A stretch of DNA of 64,000 nucleotides. Source: Podarcis raffonei (Eukaryota; Chordata; Lepidosauria; Squamata; Lacertidae). The notes beneath the pieces were generated by a model that did not search any database, was not told the DNA's origin, and was given only the letters and a program-made list of their open reading frames with translations. The stretch lies in the NCBI RefSeq assembly GCF_027172205.1, contig NC_070613.1:53170001-53234000 (forward strand). The letters run 5' to 3'. The translations under genes were made by a program, and so were the position numbers. Shown here piece after piece: positions 43,338-55,200 of the stretch. Every line of letters begins with the position of its first letter. Within the stretch, counting starts at the first letter, position 1.

Positions 43338-43771
43338 GAATTTCCCAGTCGTGATGTATGGAAGTGAGAGCTGGACCATAAAGAAGGCTGATCGCCGAAG
43401 AATTGATGCTTTTGAATTATGGTGCTGGAGGAGACTCTTGAGAGTCCCATGGACTGCAAGAAGATCAAACCTCTCCATTCTTAGGAAAATCAGCCCTGAG
43501 TGCTCACTGGAAGGACAGATCCTGAAGCTGAGGCTCCAATATTTTGGCCACCTCATGAGAAGAGAAGACTCCCTGGAAAAGACCCTGATGTTGGGAAAGA
43601 TGGAGGGCGCAAGGAGAAGGGGACGACAGAGGACAAGATGGTTGGACAGTGTTCTCAAAGCTACGAACATGAGTTTGACCAAACTGCGGGAGGCAGTGGA
43701 AGACAGGAGTGCCTGGCGTGCTCTGGTCCAGGGGGTCACAAAGAGTCGGACACGACTAAACAGCTAAACAA
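43338..43771 (+). mobile_element. BovB (RTE) LINE, 3' end
   Basis: Reads VVMYGSESWTIKKADRRRID, FELWCWRRLLRVPWTARRSN, LRLQYFGHLMRREDSLEKTL and VEDRSAWRALVQGVTKSRTR, the unmistakable BovB C-terminus, ending AAGAGTCGGACACGACTAAA. The frame is open over about 145 codons, so the copy is fairly young; 5'-truncated. Confidence 0.95.
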
Positions 43772-43817
43772 GAACATCCTAAGCAAAAAAAAGCAGTCTC
43801 AGCTGAGGCATGATCTT

Positions 43818-44296
43818 GCAGTGGCGTGCTCTGGTCCAGGGGGTCACGAAAAGTCATGAGACCAGGGCCCTGCAGGATTTGATCTCCTTCCTCAGGGCCT
43901 GTAAGACAGAGGTATTCCATCTGGCCTTCAATCTGAATTAGCCTGATCCTCTATTCCCTTCTCCCGTTCCTCTTCTATGAAGAAACCCTTTCTGGGACCC
44001 CACTTTAAAATTCTTCCCTGGTCTCCTTTTTGGCCCCAGTAGGACCAACTTGGCCAGTTAGCCCTGGTGATCATTTGATGTCTACTGACTGGGTTCCCCC
44101 CCCCAAAAAAAGTGACCCCTGAATTTTTGAATTTTATTGATATTGATGCAGCATTTTATGTTGCATTTTATGCTGTTTTATGCTGCTTTTAAGTCACATT
44201 TTAATCAATGTTTTATATTTGCTGTTAGCTGCCCTGAGCCCGATTTTTAAACCGGGGAGGGGCGGGGCATAAATAAAAATTTATTATTATTATTAA
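43818..44296 (+). mobile_element. Short BovB 3' duplicate fused to an L2 3' end
   Basis: 43818-43857 repeats the BovB piece GGCGTGCTCTGGTCCAGGGG. From about 43858 the sequence becomes L2 3' end (AGACCAGGGCCCTGCAGG ... GCTGCCCTGAGCCCG ... GGCATAAATAAAAATTTATT). Confidence 0.75.
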
Positions 44297-44711
44297 ACAT
44301 TATGTGAATCTAAGTTTGGCCTCATTGAGGGGCAGTATTTCAATATGAGTAGGAAAATGAGAGTACCCCTAGGCATTTTTTCAGGAAAAAAAGCACTGAA
44401 TTTACATATCTGTTTTCTCCTACTCTGAAGTAAGTCCCATCCATTCAATGAGTCTTCCTCTCTGAGGTAAGTAGCCAGAGGATTACAGCCCCAGCCAGTT
44501 ATATTACTTTCTTAGCTGACTGCAGGTACTGGTGGAAAGCTATGCTCCAGAAAACTCCCCAGGTTAACCACATTTGCTGCTGCTTCCTGTTTGTGCATTG
44601 CCATAATTCACACCGGCACAATAAAGTGTTCCACCTTGGGACAGTGAGCAGCAAATTATGTGGTAAAAGTGCACGTGCATCATGCTTTGAATGCATTCCA
44701 TCCATGCCGTA

Positions 44712-44937
44712 CAGTGGTATCTCGGGTTACATATGCTTCAGGTTATAGACTCTGCTAACCCAGAAATAGTGCTTTAGGTTAAGAACTTTGCTTCAGGATG
44801 AGAACAGAAATCGTGCTCCGGCGGCGCGGCAGCAGCGGGAGGCCTCATTAGCTAAAGTGGTGCTTCAGGTTAAGAACAATTTCAGGTTAAGAACGGACCT
44901 CCGGAACGAATTAAGTACTTAACCCGAGGTACCACTG
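44712..44937 (+). mobile_element. TA-flanked Tc1/mariner-like MITE, family 1
   Basis: CAGTGGTATCTCGGGTTACA ... CCCGAGGTACCACTG, TA on both sides. Confidence 0.88.
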
Positions 44938-45630
44938 TATTACCTTACATGGCTCTTGTCCTTAAAGGGAAAGAAAGAGGCCATTTTGGAGGTGGTATTG
45001 AGCCAGACTGCAGGATGTGTTTCAGTCTCTCTGATGCCTACATGGAACCTTGCATTCTGTTAAGTCACTATTTACCCTATTTTACCCTAGGTTCTCTCAG
45101 CAGATGAGGACTAGTGAAACAATCAGCATCTTGGGCAGGGAGATTGAATTGGAGGCAAGGTGTAGGACACCAGTTCCCCAACAGCAGACTGAGCATCCTT
45201 TCCATGAAGGAAAGTCTGCACATGCACAGGGGAACTTTCGACACTAGGTCATTGAAACTTCATTTTTCCCCCAGGGCGGCTTTGCACATGCTCAGAGGCA
45301 CTCAGTCCAAAGTGGTAGAACTTTTTAGGGTGAATGTGGTCAGGCATTCTGTTGGAAAGCTGCCTTAATGGCCCTAGCAAGGGTGGCAAATATATCCCAC
45401 AATCTTTTTTTGTCATTTACTTGCAACTGTAACTTCATTAGGTAAGGGGTCCCAGACTGGTTCTGTTAGCCTGACCCTAAGCAGAGTAAGGGAGACATGA
45501 GAATGAGTTTACTGGTTGCAGAGTGTAGGATCAAAGTGCAAATGAAATGCAGTGGCCACTGGCCTTACTGTGTCTCTACCTTGGCAATAAGCCTGAACTT
45601 TATAGGTTGAGGGTGAGTGAATGCATGCAG

Positions 45631-46087
45631 CCATTGTTGTTGTTTAGGCATGTCCTGTTCTTCGTGACCCCCTGGACCAGAGCACGCCAGGCACTCCTGT
45701 CTTCCACTGCCTCCCGCAGTTTGGTCAAACTCATGCTGGTAGCTTCAAGAACACTATCCAACCATCTCGTCCTCTGTCGTCCCCTTCTCCTTGTGCCTTC
45801 CATCTTTCCCAACATCAGGGTCTTTTCCAGGGAGTCTTCTCTTCTCATGAGGTGGCCAAAGTATTGGAGCCTCAGCTTCAGGATCTGTCCTTCCAGTGAG
45901 CACTCAGGGCTGATTTTCTTCAGAATGGAGAGGTTTGTTCTTCTTGCAGTCCATGGGACTCTCAAGAGTCTCCTCCAGCACCATAATTCAAAAGCATCAA
46001 TTCTTTGGCAATCAGCCTTCTTTATGGTCCAGCTCTCACTTCCATACATCACTACTGGGAAAACCATAGCTTTAACTTTAAGCAGCC
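45631..46087 (-). mobile_element. BovB (RTE) LINE, 3' end, inverted relative to 43338 copy
   Basis: The minus strand reads LLKVKAMVFPVVMYGSESWT and continues to the end DRSAWRALVQGVTKNRTCLN. Open across about 150 codons. Confidence 0.95.
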
Positions 46088-46089
46088 AT

Positions 46090-47894
46090 ACCTTATGCAA
46101 AGTAAAGTGTGCATCAGCCCATTGAAATTAATCAACTTAGATGCACTCAAATTTGCACGGGACCAGACTGTTAGCTGTAAGTCTCCTGTTGCTTTAAAGA
46201 AAGGGCCTCAATTAGCTACAGGTGTGCTGTGCTGAGGAAGGGCTTGTGCTTAAGAGAGAGGAGAGAGGTGTTAGCAATTAGTTCTTTGCTGGGCTGTCTT
46301 CTGATGCAGCAGCAGCATGGATACCTGGTTTGGGGCCAAATACAGGAAGGGCAGGAATGACTTGGCTTCGTAGAGCTTGCATTTAAGGAGTAAAAAGCAA
46401 TTGGAAGGTGGGGATTCTTGGTTTATAGAAAGGTGTAGAAAGATGGTGAGAGCTTTAGTGGAGGCCTGGAAGAGGCTGGTCTGTTGTTGAAAGAATTCTC
46501 TGTATTGTTGGACTGTCTGGGTTTCAGAAGAGGTTGGTAGGCTTTTTGTTACCTTTGAATAAGCGTATTTCTCTTCCTGTCGTGCTTTTTATATGTTTAT
46601 AAACTTACAGCCCCTTTCTTAAAATACCAAACTATAGTTTGAACGAGGTATCCTGGATAAGTTATCATGTGGGCAGTTACTGCTAAAGTTTTGTGTGTGT
46701 GTTAAATCCTAGAAATAATGCTGGCAACAGCAGTAATGATACTTGAAGGGTAATGGGAGGTTTATTGTCTTTGCCTAGGAGGAAAGAAGAGAACTTTGAC
46801 TGTAATGAATTGAGACGGGTGTGTTCACTGTAATAGCCTTCTGCCATTTTAGAAATAGATGTATTTCTGATTAGTCATTAAGCAAGCTGGGTCAACATTG
46901 TGCCATTTGAAATTGGTCCTACTGAAATTTTGAAATTGACGGGACTCAGTTCTGAGGAAGCATGTACAGGAGCGAGCTATAATGTATCTGTGGGATGTGA
47001 AATGTATTCTTTCAAAGTTATATGCATTTTCCATTTCTAGTATTGTATTTAAGCAGTGGTCATAGTCTCTGCTAATACTTATGGTTTCTCTACAACAGTT
47101 TGCACAAAATAGTCAGGTTTGAGTGGAAAAGGTGATGATTAAAGTAGGAGAAAGAGTATTTGCTTGTATGTTTGTGTGACCAAATAGAGCACTTACGGCA
47201 TAAGATCCACAGAGAGCAATGAGGCTTAAGGACATAGTTTCACAAAAAACTGTTTGTTTGGAGGACTTTTCCAATAATAAATGATAGAGTTCTCTGAACA
47301 TTGCAGGGATCAGTCAGGCTGAAGTTGTTTTTATCCTAAATGCAAGAATGGCTTTAAGGTCACAAGGGAGCCTAGTGAATGGTCAATACCTGCCTGTCCC
47401 ATAAAGCCCCCTTAAGGCTCTCTACTTTAAAGGGGCTTTCCCCAAAAATGTGGGGGAAAAGAACAGGGGAATGATATCTAGATGAATGGGTATCAAGCCC
47501 ATGCCCCCCCAGCCTTACTTGCCACTTTCCCTCTGCTTCTCTTTAATTTTATTTATTCATTCATACATACCCCACCCATTTGGCTGGGTTTCCCCAGCTA
47601 TTTATATTGCATACAAGGCAGCCGGTTGCACTGCAGAACAGAACAGAACTGGTGGACCCCAGCCACTCATCAACTTAAGTTCTCCAGATAACATAGAAAT
47701 TAACATTTGTTTCCTGTTCCCTGAGCCCTGCTTGAGTCCTTTAAATGCGTAACAGAACCACCATTCCATGGGGAGTGTTGAATCTGTTTCATCCCCAGAA
47801 AACCCAGGCCGTCCATGAACTTAACAAAGGTGGTGTGTGTGTTTTTGTCTGTGTGTGTGTGTGTGTTTTTAAGTGCTGCTTTTCTATTTTCCAG
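46090..47894. other. KBTBD2-BUC spacer immediately upstream of BUC exon 1
   Basis: No coding exon recognised. It should hold the BUC promoter and a non-coding first exon, or these may lie further left, but I could not identify either. A degraded minus-strand L2 tail sits near 47550-47620 and a GT-rich run at 47829-47867. Confidence 0.5.
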
Positions 47895-47902
47895 CCTACA
47901 AA

Positions 47903-48041
47903 ATGAAAGCTTCCTCGGAAAACGGACCCTATTCCACAAACCAAAGGCCCTTTTTTTACGCACAACCGACAGCACAGCAACCTTTCCCTAATCCATGGTT
48001 CCTTGGCCCAATGTACAACCCGTACGGCATCCCTACAGCAG
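47903..48041 (+). CDS. BUC: BUC coding exon 1 (BUVE prion-like start)
   Basis: The exon begins at 47895 after TTCTATTTTCCAG, with ATG at 47903; ends GIPTA plus one base of glycine, donor GTAAGG. Encodes MKASSENGPYSTNQRPFFYA and on to PMYNPYG. An upstream non-coding exon must exist but was not identified. Confidence 0.9.
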
Positions 48042-51000
48042 GTAAGGCTGAGGAAGAGGTACAGGTTGGGCCATGGATGAAATACGAATTGAATCCATTA
48101 CATAGCATTGGTCTTGCAGTTCATATTCAGGTTTGGATTTAATGTTGGTATTTCCCTAGTCCAGCCTTGGCCAGCCTGGTGCTCTGCCAGTCAGAACTGA
48201 ATAGCATTGTAGTCCAAACCACCTGGAGGGCATCAAGTTGGCAAAGGCAGTTCTAGTTTGTTTTTTAACTGGCTATCTTGTGATAGAGAATTCTACAGAG
48301 GCCTTCATGATTGCAGCAATTACAACTGTGGTTTTGCCATGTTGGGGTGCTCCCTTCCTGGCAGGAATCCTCTTGGTTAACCGCTGTACACCAGAGGAAT
48401 CGCAGTGGGTAGAGCTTTCAGTAACAAGCAATAGTGATGGAAAACGCTTCACCTACTGAACTTCTGCATGTTGTCCTGTAAGAAGAAAAAAAGAAACCCT
48501 AAAGCAAATTTTCTCATAGCCATTATTTTAATACTTCATTACTCAAGTTGCTTTATTTCAATAAGCTTTATCTCACTTTTGCTTTGAACCTACCTGGCAA
48601 CAGTGTGAGGCCCCAACCTAGGGAATGCCGCCCCTGACCCTAAAAAGGTTGACCCCTTGGTTGGGGGTGGGGAATAAGAGAGCACCCCTGAGCTAAAGGA
48701 TCCCCTTCAGAGCTAGACATGTGAACAGACCAGATTTCCTCAACCTCGACCCTCCAGATGTTTTTGAGACTACAATTCCCATCATCCCTGACCACTGCTC
48801 CTGCTAACTAGGGATCATGGGAGTTGTAGGCCAAAAACATCTGGAGGGCCGAGGCTGAGGAAGCCTGGAACAGACGATAAGAAGCTTATTCCAGTGAACT
48901 AGAGAAATCAAATCTCATTTGTCTATCCAGAGCCAACAAACAACTGGTGTAAATAACTACCCACAAGCTCTTTAAATTGGGAACATGCCCAAGATTAATA
49001 GTTGCCCCAATGGGAGAGAAGCTAGCCCCTTGCCCTATGTTCTCTAGGCAAGTCCACTCCCCCAAAAGGCTAAACCCGAAAAGTATGTGACTCTTCAGTT
49101 TGTAACCTGAAGGAGCATCTCCACCATCGTTCTGCCCAGGCACTGAGGTCCAGCTCCGAGGGCCTTCTGGTGGTTCCCTTGTTGCGAGAAGCCAAGTTAC
49201 AGGGAACCAGGCAGAGGGCCTTCTTGGTAGTGGCACCTGCCCTGTGGAACGCCCTCCCATCAGATGTCAAAGAGAAAAATAACTACCAAACTTTTAGAAG
49301 ACATCTGAAGGCAGCCCTGTTTAGAGAAGCTTTTAATGTTTAATGTTTAGGGAAGCTATTAATGCTTTAATAGGTTATTGTATTGTAGTGTTGGAAGCCG
49401 CCCAGAGTGGCTGGGGAAACCTAGCCAGATGGGCAGGGTATAAATAATAAATAATAATAATAACAGCTCAGCAGAGTGATCCAATCCACTGGAGGTGTTG
49501 GGTCATCCCCAAATGCCCCTGAGCGCCCCAGGATGGCTGTGGTGCAAATGCAGTTGTGTAAATATAGGACAGGACAGGGCTTCCTTCCAGACCATGCTGG
49601 TCTGTTGTCTGCTGCTGATTATCCCTGACAGCCAGGCATTTATCAAGTTTTGAGTGCTGCCCCTTTGGCAGCCGACGTCTGCAGGGTCCCCAGGGGATGG
49701 GGGGAAGTGGGGCAAAGCATATGGGACAGTTCACCCCAGATGGTTCCAAATACAGGGCTCTTCCCCGCATTATGGGGTTGTTTGTGCTACCCTGTTCTTG
49801 ATTCCCCCAACTGCTGTATTCAGTGCATATTGCGGCAGAAATCAAGAACACGATTTCTTTACATGATGCCAAGAAGGAATGGAAGCAACCTGAAGAGGTT
49901 GCTTTGGTAATGATAGATGCAACCTTTTTTCATCCTTGAACATCATAGAGGGATTTCACTTAACTTTTGCTGATCAAAAGTAGGTCTTGTTAAAGGTCTG
50001 AATGTCTTCTATGAAATAATGAATCTTAAGGTTGTTTTGGCAAAACTTACATTGGTGGAAAATGCATGTTTCTGTTCTTCTTAGGCTTAAGAAGTGGGAG
50101 TCCATATTTCCCCTTTTACTCCGTTCCTGTTCAAGAGTATCCTGGATATCTTATTCCACAGCATCCCATGCAGATGAGAGTTAACAGGAGACCCTATTTC
50201 AATGGTCCTCCACCCTCATCACCCATGTTTTTCCAAGCCACACGCTTCAGGCACTATAATCCCGGCAAGCGAACAGAGACCAAAGAAACTCAGACTGACC
50301 CTAGGCAGGCTGAAAGTAAACCGAAAAAACATCAGGATCATGGTATAGAAGTGAGAGACTGTGAAATGGGAAACATGGCCTGTGTCTCATCTGGTGTTGG
50401 TAAAGATGCTGATATCTCTTTGGAAAAACCAGAGAGGGCTGTATCTCCTCTTATTGCAGAGAGAGACTTTGCCAAGGGCTCTGCAGGTTCTTTACAGTTC
50501 CGAAGCCTTCCCCCATCAGGTTACGCTTTTGAGAAAGAGGAAGTGAGGATAGAGTATGGGAACAGCGGTGGTCCTGCCATTCAACTATGGAAGTCCTTCA
50601 AAGAAACAATTCCTCTTTATGATGTGGTGAAGAAACCAGTGCCGGAGAATGTGATGCAAAGGGATATGTTTGCTATGAGTTCCTGTGAAGGAGTTGCATA
50701 TGGGCCTCATGAACAAACTGAACTGGTGCCGAGCATTTCTTACCCAGAGGAGCAAGAGGCTGTTGAAGATGTGCAAGAGACAGAGCCTCAATATAAATCG
50801 AAGCTGGATTTGGAAAAACAAGGAGCTACTACTCATGGGCCAAAGTCTCCTCTCGACGAAGCCAGAACAGTGCAGCTGGCTGAACAGAGCAGACCCGACC
50901 AGTTAGGTGCGAGGCAAGAGGCTTTGATGTCAAAAAGATCTGGCTTGAAGAGGTTCGGTGGCTCCAGAGCTCCTCACGATGTGTCCAACCTGGTTCGGCA

Positions 51001-52151
51001 AAGGGAACTGTTTCCGTCTGGCATGGAGATAATGAATGATTCGTATTTCCCTCGCAAGTTGAATGAAAACAATGATGTGAGTGATGAACACGTGCCAACT
51101 TCAGAAAAAAGCATGTGGTGTGACGAGTCAGAGAAATACATTCCTCCTGAGGGCTGGTTAGCTTGCTTAAACAGCATGGATTCCAACTCAAATTACAATC
51201 CGCATTTCTCCCGAAGGAAACGTCCGAGTGTACTTAGCTTTACCTCGGATGAGATGTCTTCTGTAGATGAAGACTCGTCGATGGACGATGCACCACTGTC
51301 ATATTTTGCTTCTGACTACATGCTTCAGAATATGTATACCTTTAAGAAAAGCGTTGAAGGTTTGGAGATAGATAAAATAAAAAGTGGAGGCTCCCTCAAT
51401 GAAGATGAGGAAGTGGTGGGGATGGAACAGGCCAATACCAGCTGCAGCCAGAACTTGAAGGGCGGTTCACGGGTCAAGATCAAAGAGGTTTCCAGTCCAA
51501 GCGGCAAGCTGGGTGTTCTCCCCAGGACTTCCAGTAAAAGGCATCTCCAGTCTCTCAAGAAGAAAGCTACTAAGAGTTTGTCTCCATCAGAAGCAGATGA
51601 GTCTGAAGAATACTGGGTAAAGGAACCGGAAGAAGAGGAGGAAGAGGGGGAAGAGGAGGAGGAGGACAACGACGACTACTTGAATCAAAGAGGCTCCAGA
51701 AGAACCTTGACCCCCACCAGAAGTTGCCCTTACAGGCAGACAGGCCAGCAAGTGATCTGGAGAGTACCAAAAAATGCTGTGCCAGCACACCTCCTTAGTT
51801 GGCCTGTGCAAGATAAAATGAAAACGGCAACTAAACTGAAGAAGGATCAAGAACAAGTTGAGGATCTCTTCGGTGACTACAGCTTCTGGCTGCAGAGGCC
51901 TACGTCCCAGCAACTAGAAGCGCTTGAGGCACGAAGAAATTCACAAAAGAGTTCAGGTAAATAGCAAACACGCAAGTGGCATTCCTGCATGTTTGGACAA
52001 TGCAGTATTCATTTTCTCACACACAATGGGCCATGGCAGTTTGGAAGGGGGGCAGGAACTGAAGCTTTAAAGTACATTTTAATAGACTGGTGTATGTGGG
52101 ATCCACATTCTTCTTGTCCCAGTGTATATTTAGTATCTTTATACATACATG

Positions 52152-52213
<62 letters not shown>

Positions 52214-55200
52214 ACTCACTCACATACATACATACATACATACATACATACATACATACTGATATGCCTCTTTAGGTGTTTGGAAGAATTTATCACTACT
52301 TAATAAGGATTTAATCAGGTTTTAATAAATGTAATCCAAAACTTAATATGAAATCCCCAAACAGTGCACATAAAATTAGAAAGTGTTTCTGATGCAATCT
52401 ATTCTTGTAACAGCTTTACTAAAAGTCAGGCTAGACTGAATGCCTTATCAAAAACTAACTTGAAAGGGGCTGCAGTCCTGATTTATAGCCAGTTGTGGGC
52501 CGGATCCTGACTGGTATTGCTACAGATCTTTGTACATGTAATTGTGATCCTGCTCTGCAGTTAAATCAGTGCATGAAGTGGGTGGGGGGAAACAGTAAGA
52601 TGGTGGTACTTGAAGGTTGAAATGTCTTGGCCCAGAACCCAAGAAAACTGGATGTCGGTGGTAGAATTCAGTTCAATAAGGCTTTCTGGATTAAATGATC
52701 TTGAAGGCTTGTTGGGAGGGGGGCGCTGGCAAGTGGGGTGGAGAGCATTAAGGCTAGTGTAATAGCAAGAACGCGGGTGGCGCTGTGGGTAAAAGCCTCA
52801 GCGCCTAGGGCTTGCCGATCGAAAGGTCGGCGGTTCGAATCCCCGCGGCGGGGTGCGCTCCCGTTGCTCGGTCCCAGCGCCTGCCAACCTAGCAGTTCGA
52901 AAGCACCTCCGGGTGCAAGTAGATAAATAGGGACCGCTTACCAGCGGGAAGGTAAACGGCGTTTCCGTGTGCTGTGCTGGCTCGCCAGATGCGGCTTTGT
53001 CACGCTGGCCACGTGACCCGGAAGTGTCTCCGGACAGCGCTGGCCCCCGGCCTCTTAAGTGAGATGGGCGCACAACCCTAGAGTCTGTCAAGACTGGCCC
53101 GTACGGGCAGGGGTACCTTTACCTTTACTTTACCTTTAATAGCAAGAAACACAATGACTGACTTGGATTCTTCTTCCTTATCTTGCCCAGGAAGGCTACA
53201 GAAGGAAGGTGGGAGGACTGCATCTGCTGAATACTGGGTGAAAAGTGGAGCTAGGCCCAAATTTGCTAGCCTCGTACATGGTGACCACTTTCCCGTAATC
53301 AGAAGCAGAGAGAGAGGTACGGAATTGTCTATATAAATGATTTAAGAAAGTGCACCTGTTAAACATTAGGCACAAAGTACTTTCCTCTGTCCTGGTAGCG
53401 ATTCATCTAAACTTGGTTATTCTCTCTGTTACGGCCCAAAGGAGGAAAAAAAACACATTGTCAACACAACAGCTTGAATGCACACACAAAGCAAGTAGAG
53501 GCAAAGCTGGATTTGGCACAGATAATGTAGACTCGGTATGCAGCTGCAGGGCTCAAGTCAATGTATCTAATACAACACACGTATTTGCAAATATGCAGTA
53601 TGATGCACATGATTCCCCTGGTCCTGAATAGGGTAACTGTGCCCCTGAAGGATCAGGTGCGCAGCCAGGGAGTCATTCTGGACTCACAGCTGTCCATGAA
53701 GGCACAGGTCAATTCTGTGTCCAGGGCAGCTGTTTATCAGCTCTATCTGGTACGCAGGCTGAGACCCTACTTGCCCACAGACTGTCTCGCCAGAGTGGTG
53801 CATGCTCTAGTTATCCTTCGCTTGGACTACTGCAATGCGCTCTATGTGGGGCTACCTTTGAAGGTGACCCAGAAACTACAACTAATCCAGAATGCGGCAG
53901 CAAGACTGGTGACTGGGAGCGGCTGCTGAGGCCATATAACACCGGTCTTGAAAGACCTACACTGGCTCCCAGTACGTTTCCGAGCACAATTCAAAGTGTT
54001 GGTGCTCCATCCCCATTGTTCTGCCCAGACACTGAGGTCCAACTCCGAGGGCCTTCTGGAGGTTCCCTCGCTGCGAGAAGCCAAGTTACAGGGAACCAGG
54101 CAGAGGGCCTTCTTGGTAGTGGCACCCGCCCTGTGGAATGCCCTTCCATCAGATGTCAAAGAGAACAACAACTACCAGACTTTTAGAAGACATCCGAAGG
54201 CAGCCCTGTTTAGGGAAGCTTTTAATGTTTAACAAGTTATTGTATTTTGATGTTCTGTTGGAAGCCGCCCAGAGTCGCTGGGGAAACCCTACCTGATGGG
54301 CGGGGTATACATTATTATTATTATTATGCTTAATTTTCATTGACCTTTTAATGTATCCTGAGGGCCAATCTACACAAGGCAAGAGTTCATAGGGTTGTAG
54401 AGTTGGAAGGGACCCCCAAGGCGCATCTAGTCCAGCCCGCTTCCAATGCAGGAATCTCAGCTAGAGCATGCATGACAGATGGCTCTCCAACCTCTGCTTA
54501 AAAACCTCCAAGGAAGGGGAGTCCACAACCTCTTGAGGGAGACCATCCCGCTGTCAAACAGCTCTTATTGTCAGAAAGTTCTTCCTGATGTTTAGTCAGA
54601 ATCTCTTGTAACTTGAAGCCATTGGTTCGAGTCCTACCTTCCATAGCAGGAGAGAAAGTTGCCCGTATTGCTACAATTGAGCTTAATCCACATCATTCTC
54701 CATAGCTGTCCATGAAAGTATTAACAATATAAACCCAGCTTTATAGCATAATCAGTCATTCAAGTTAGTTGGGAGAGAGGGGCGGGGTCAGGGTGGAGGC
54801 AATAAACAGCTCTCTGGTCTAAACTGGGTTAATAAAACTGGCATTATTTAAAGCGTTTTCATATACCCTTCAACCAAACAGCAGATGATACATCTGTGAT
54901 AAGACTTCATAGAAAAGGGAGAGGGGTTGGGAGGGAGAAAGGGGTTGCGGAAGCAAACTCTGGTATATTTTGGATGAAGAAATATTTGTTCCCTTTTTCT
55001 TCAGGTGACTTGCTTCTAGGCATGCCAAAGAGAAAAGCACGGAAGCCTCCACATAAGCGTAGAGACACGAGACATGACATAGAAGTTGAAGAATGGGAGA
55101 AGCCCAAAGCCACCCAGCACAAGGGTAGGTTTATCAAGTCTAACCTAAGACTTAGTCCAGTGGTCTTCAGAGTGTGGGTGCCAGAATAGATTCTCAGAAG

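Larger units (their letters stand above)
48042..50084 (+). other. BUC: BUC intron 1
   Basis: About 2.0 kb with a palindromic hAT MITE (48731-48867), an L2 3' end (49108-49463) and an eroded hAT fragment near 48150-48245. No further exon seen. Confidence 0.7.

Noticed and set aside
45547-46125. 192-residue plus-strand open frame
   Set aside because: Antisense of the BovB frame on the minus strand.
48238-48459. 73-residue hydrophobic open frame in BUC intron 1
   Set aside because: No splice context, no homology recognised, flanked by degraded repeats.
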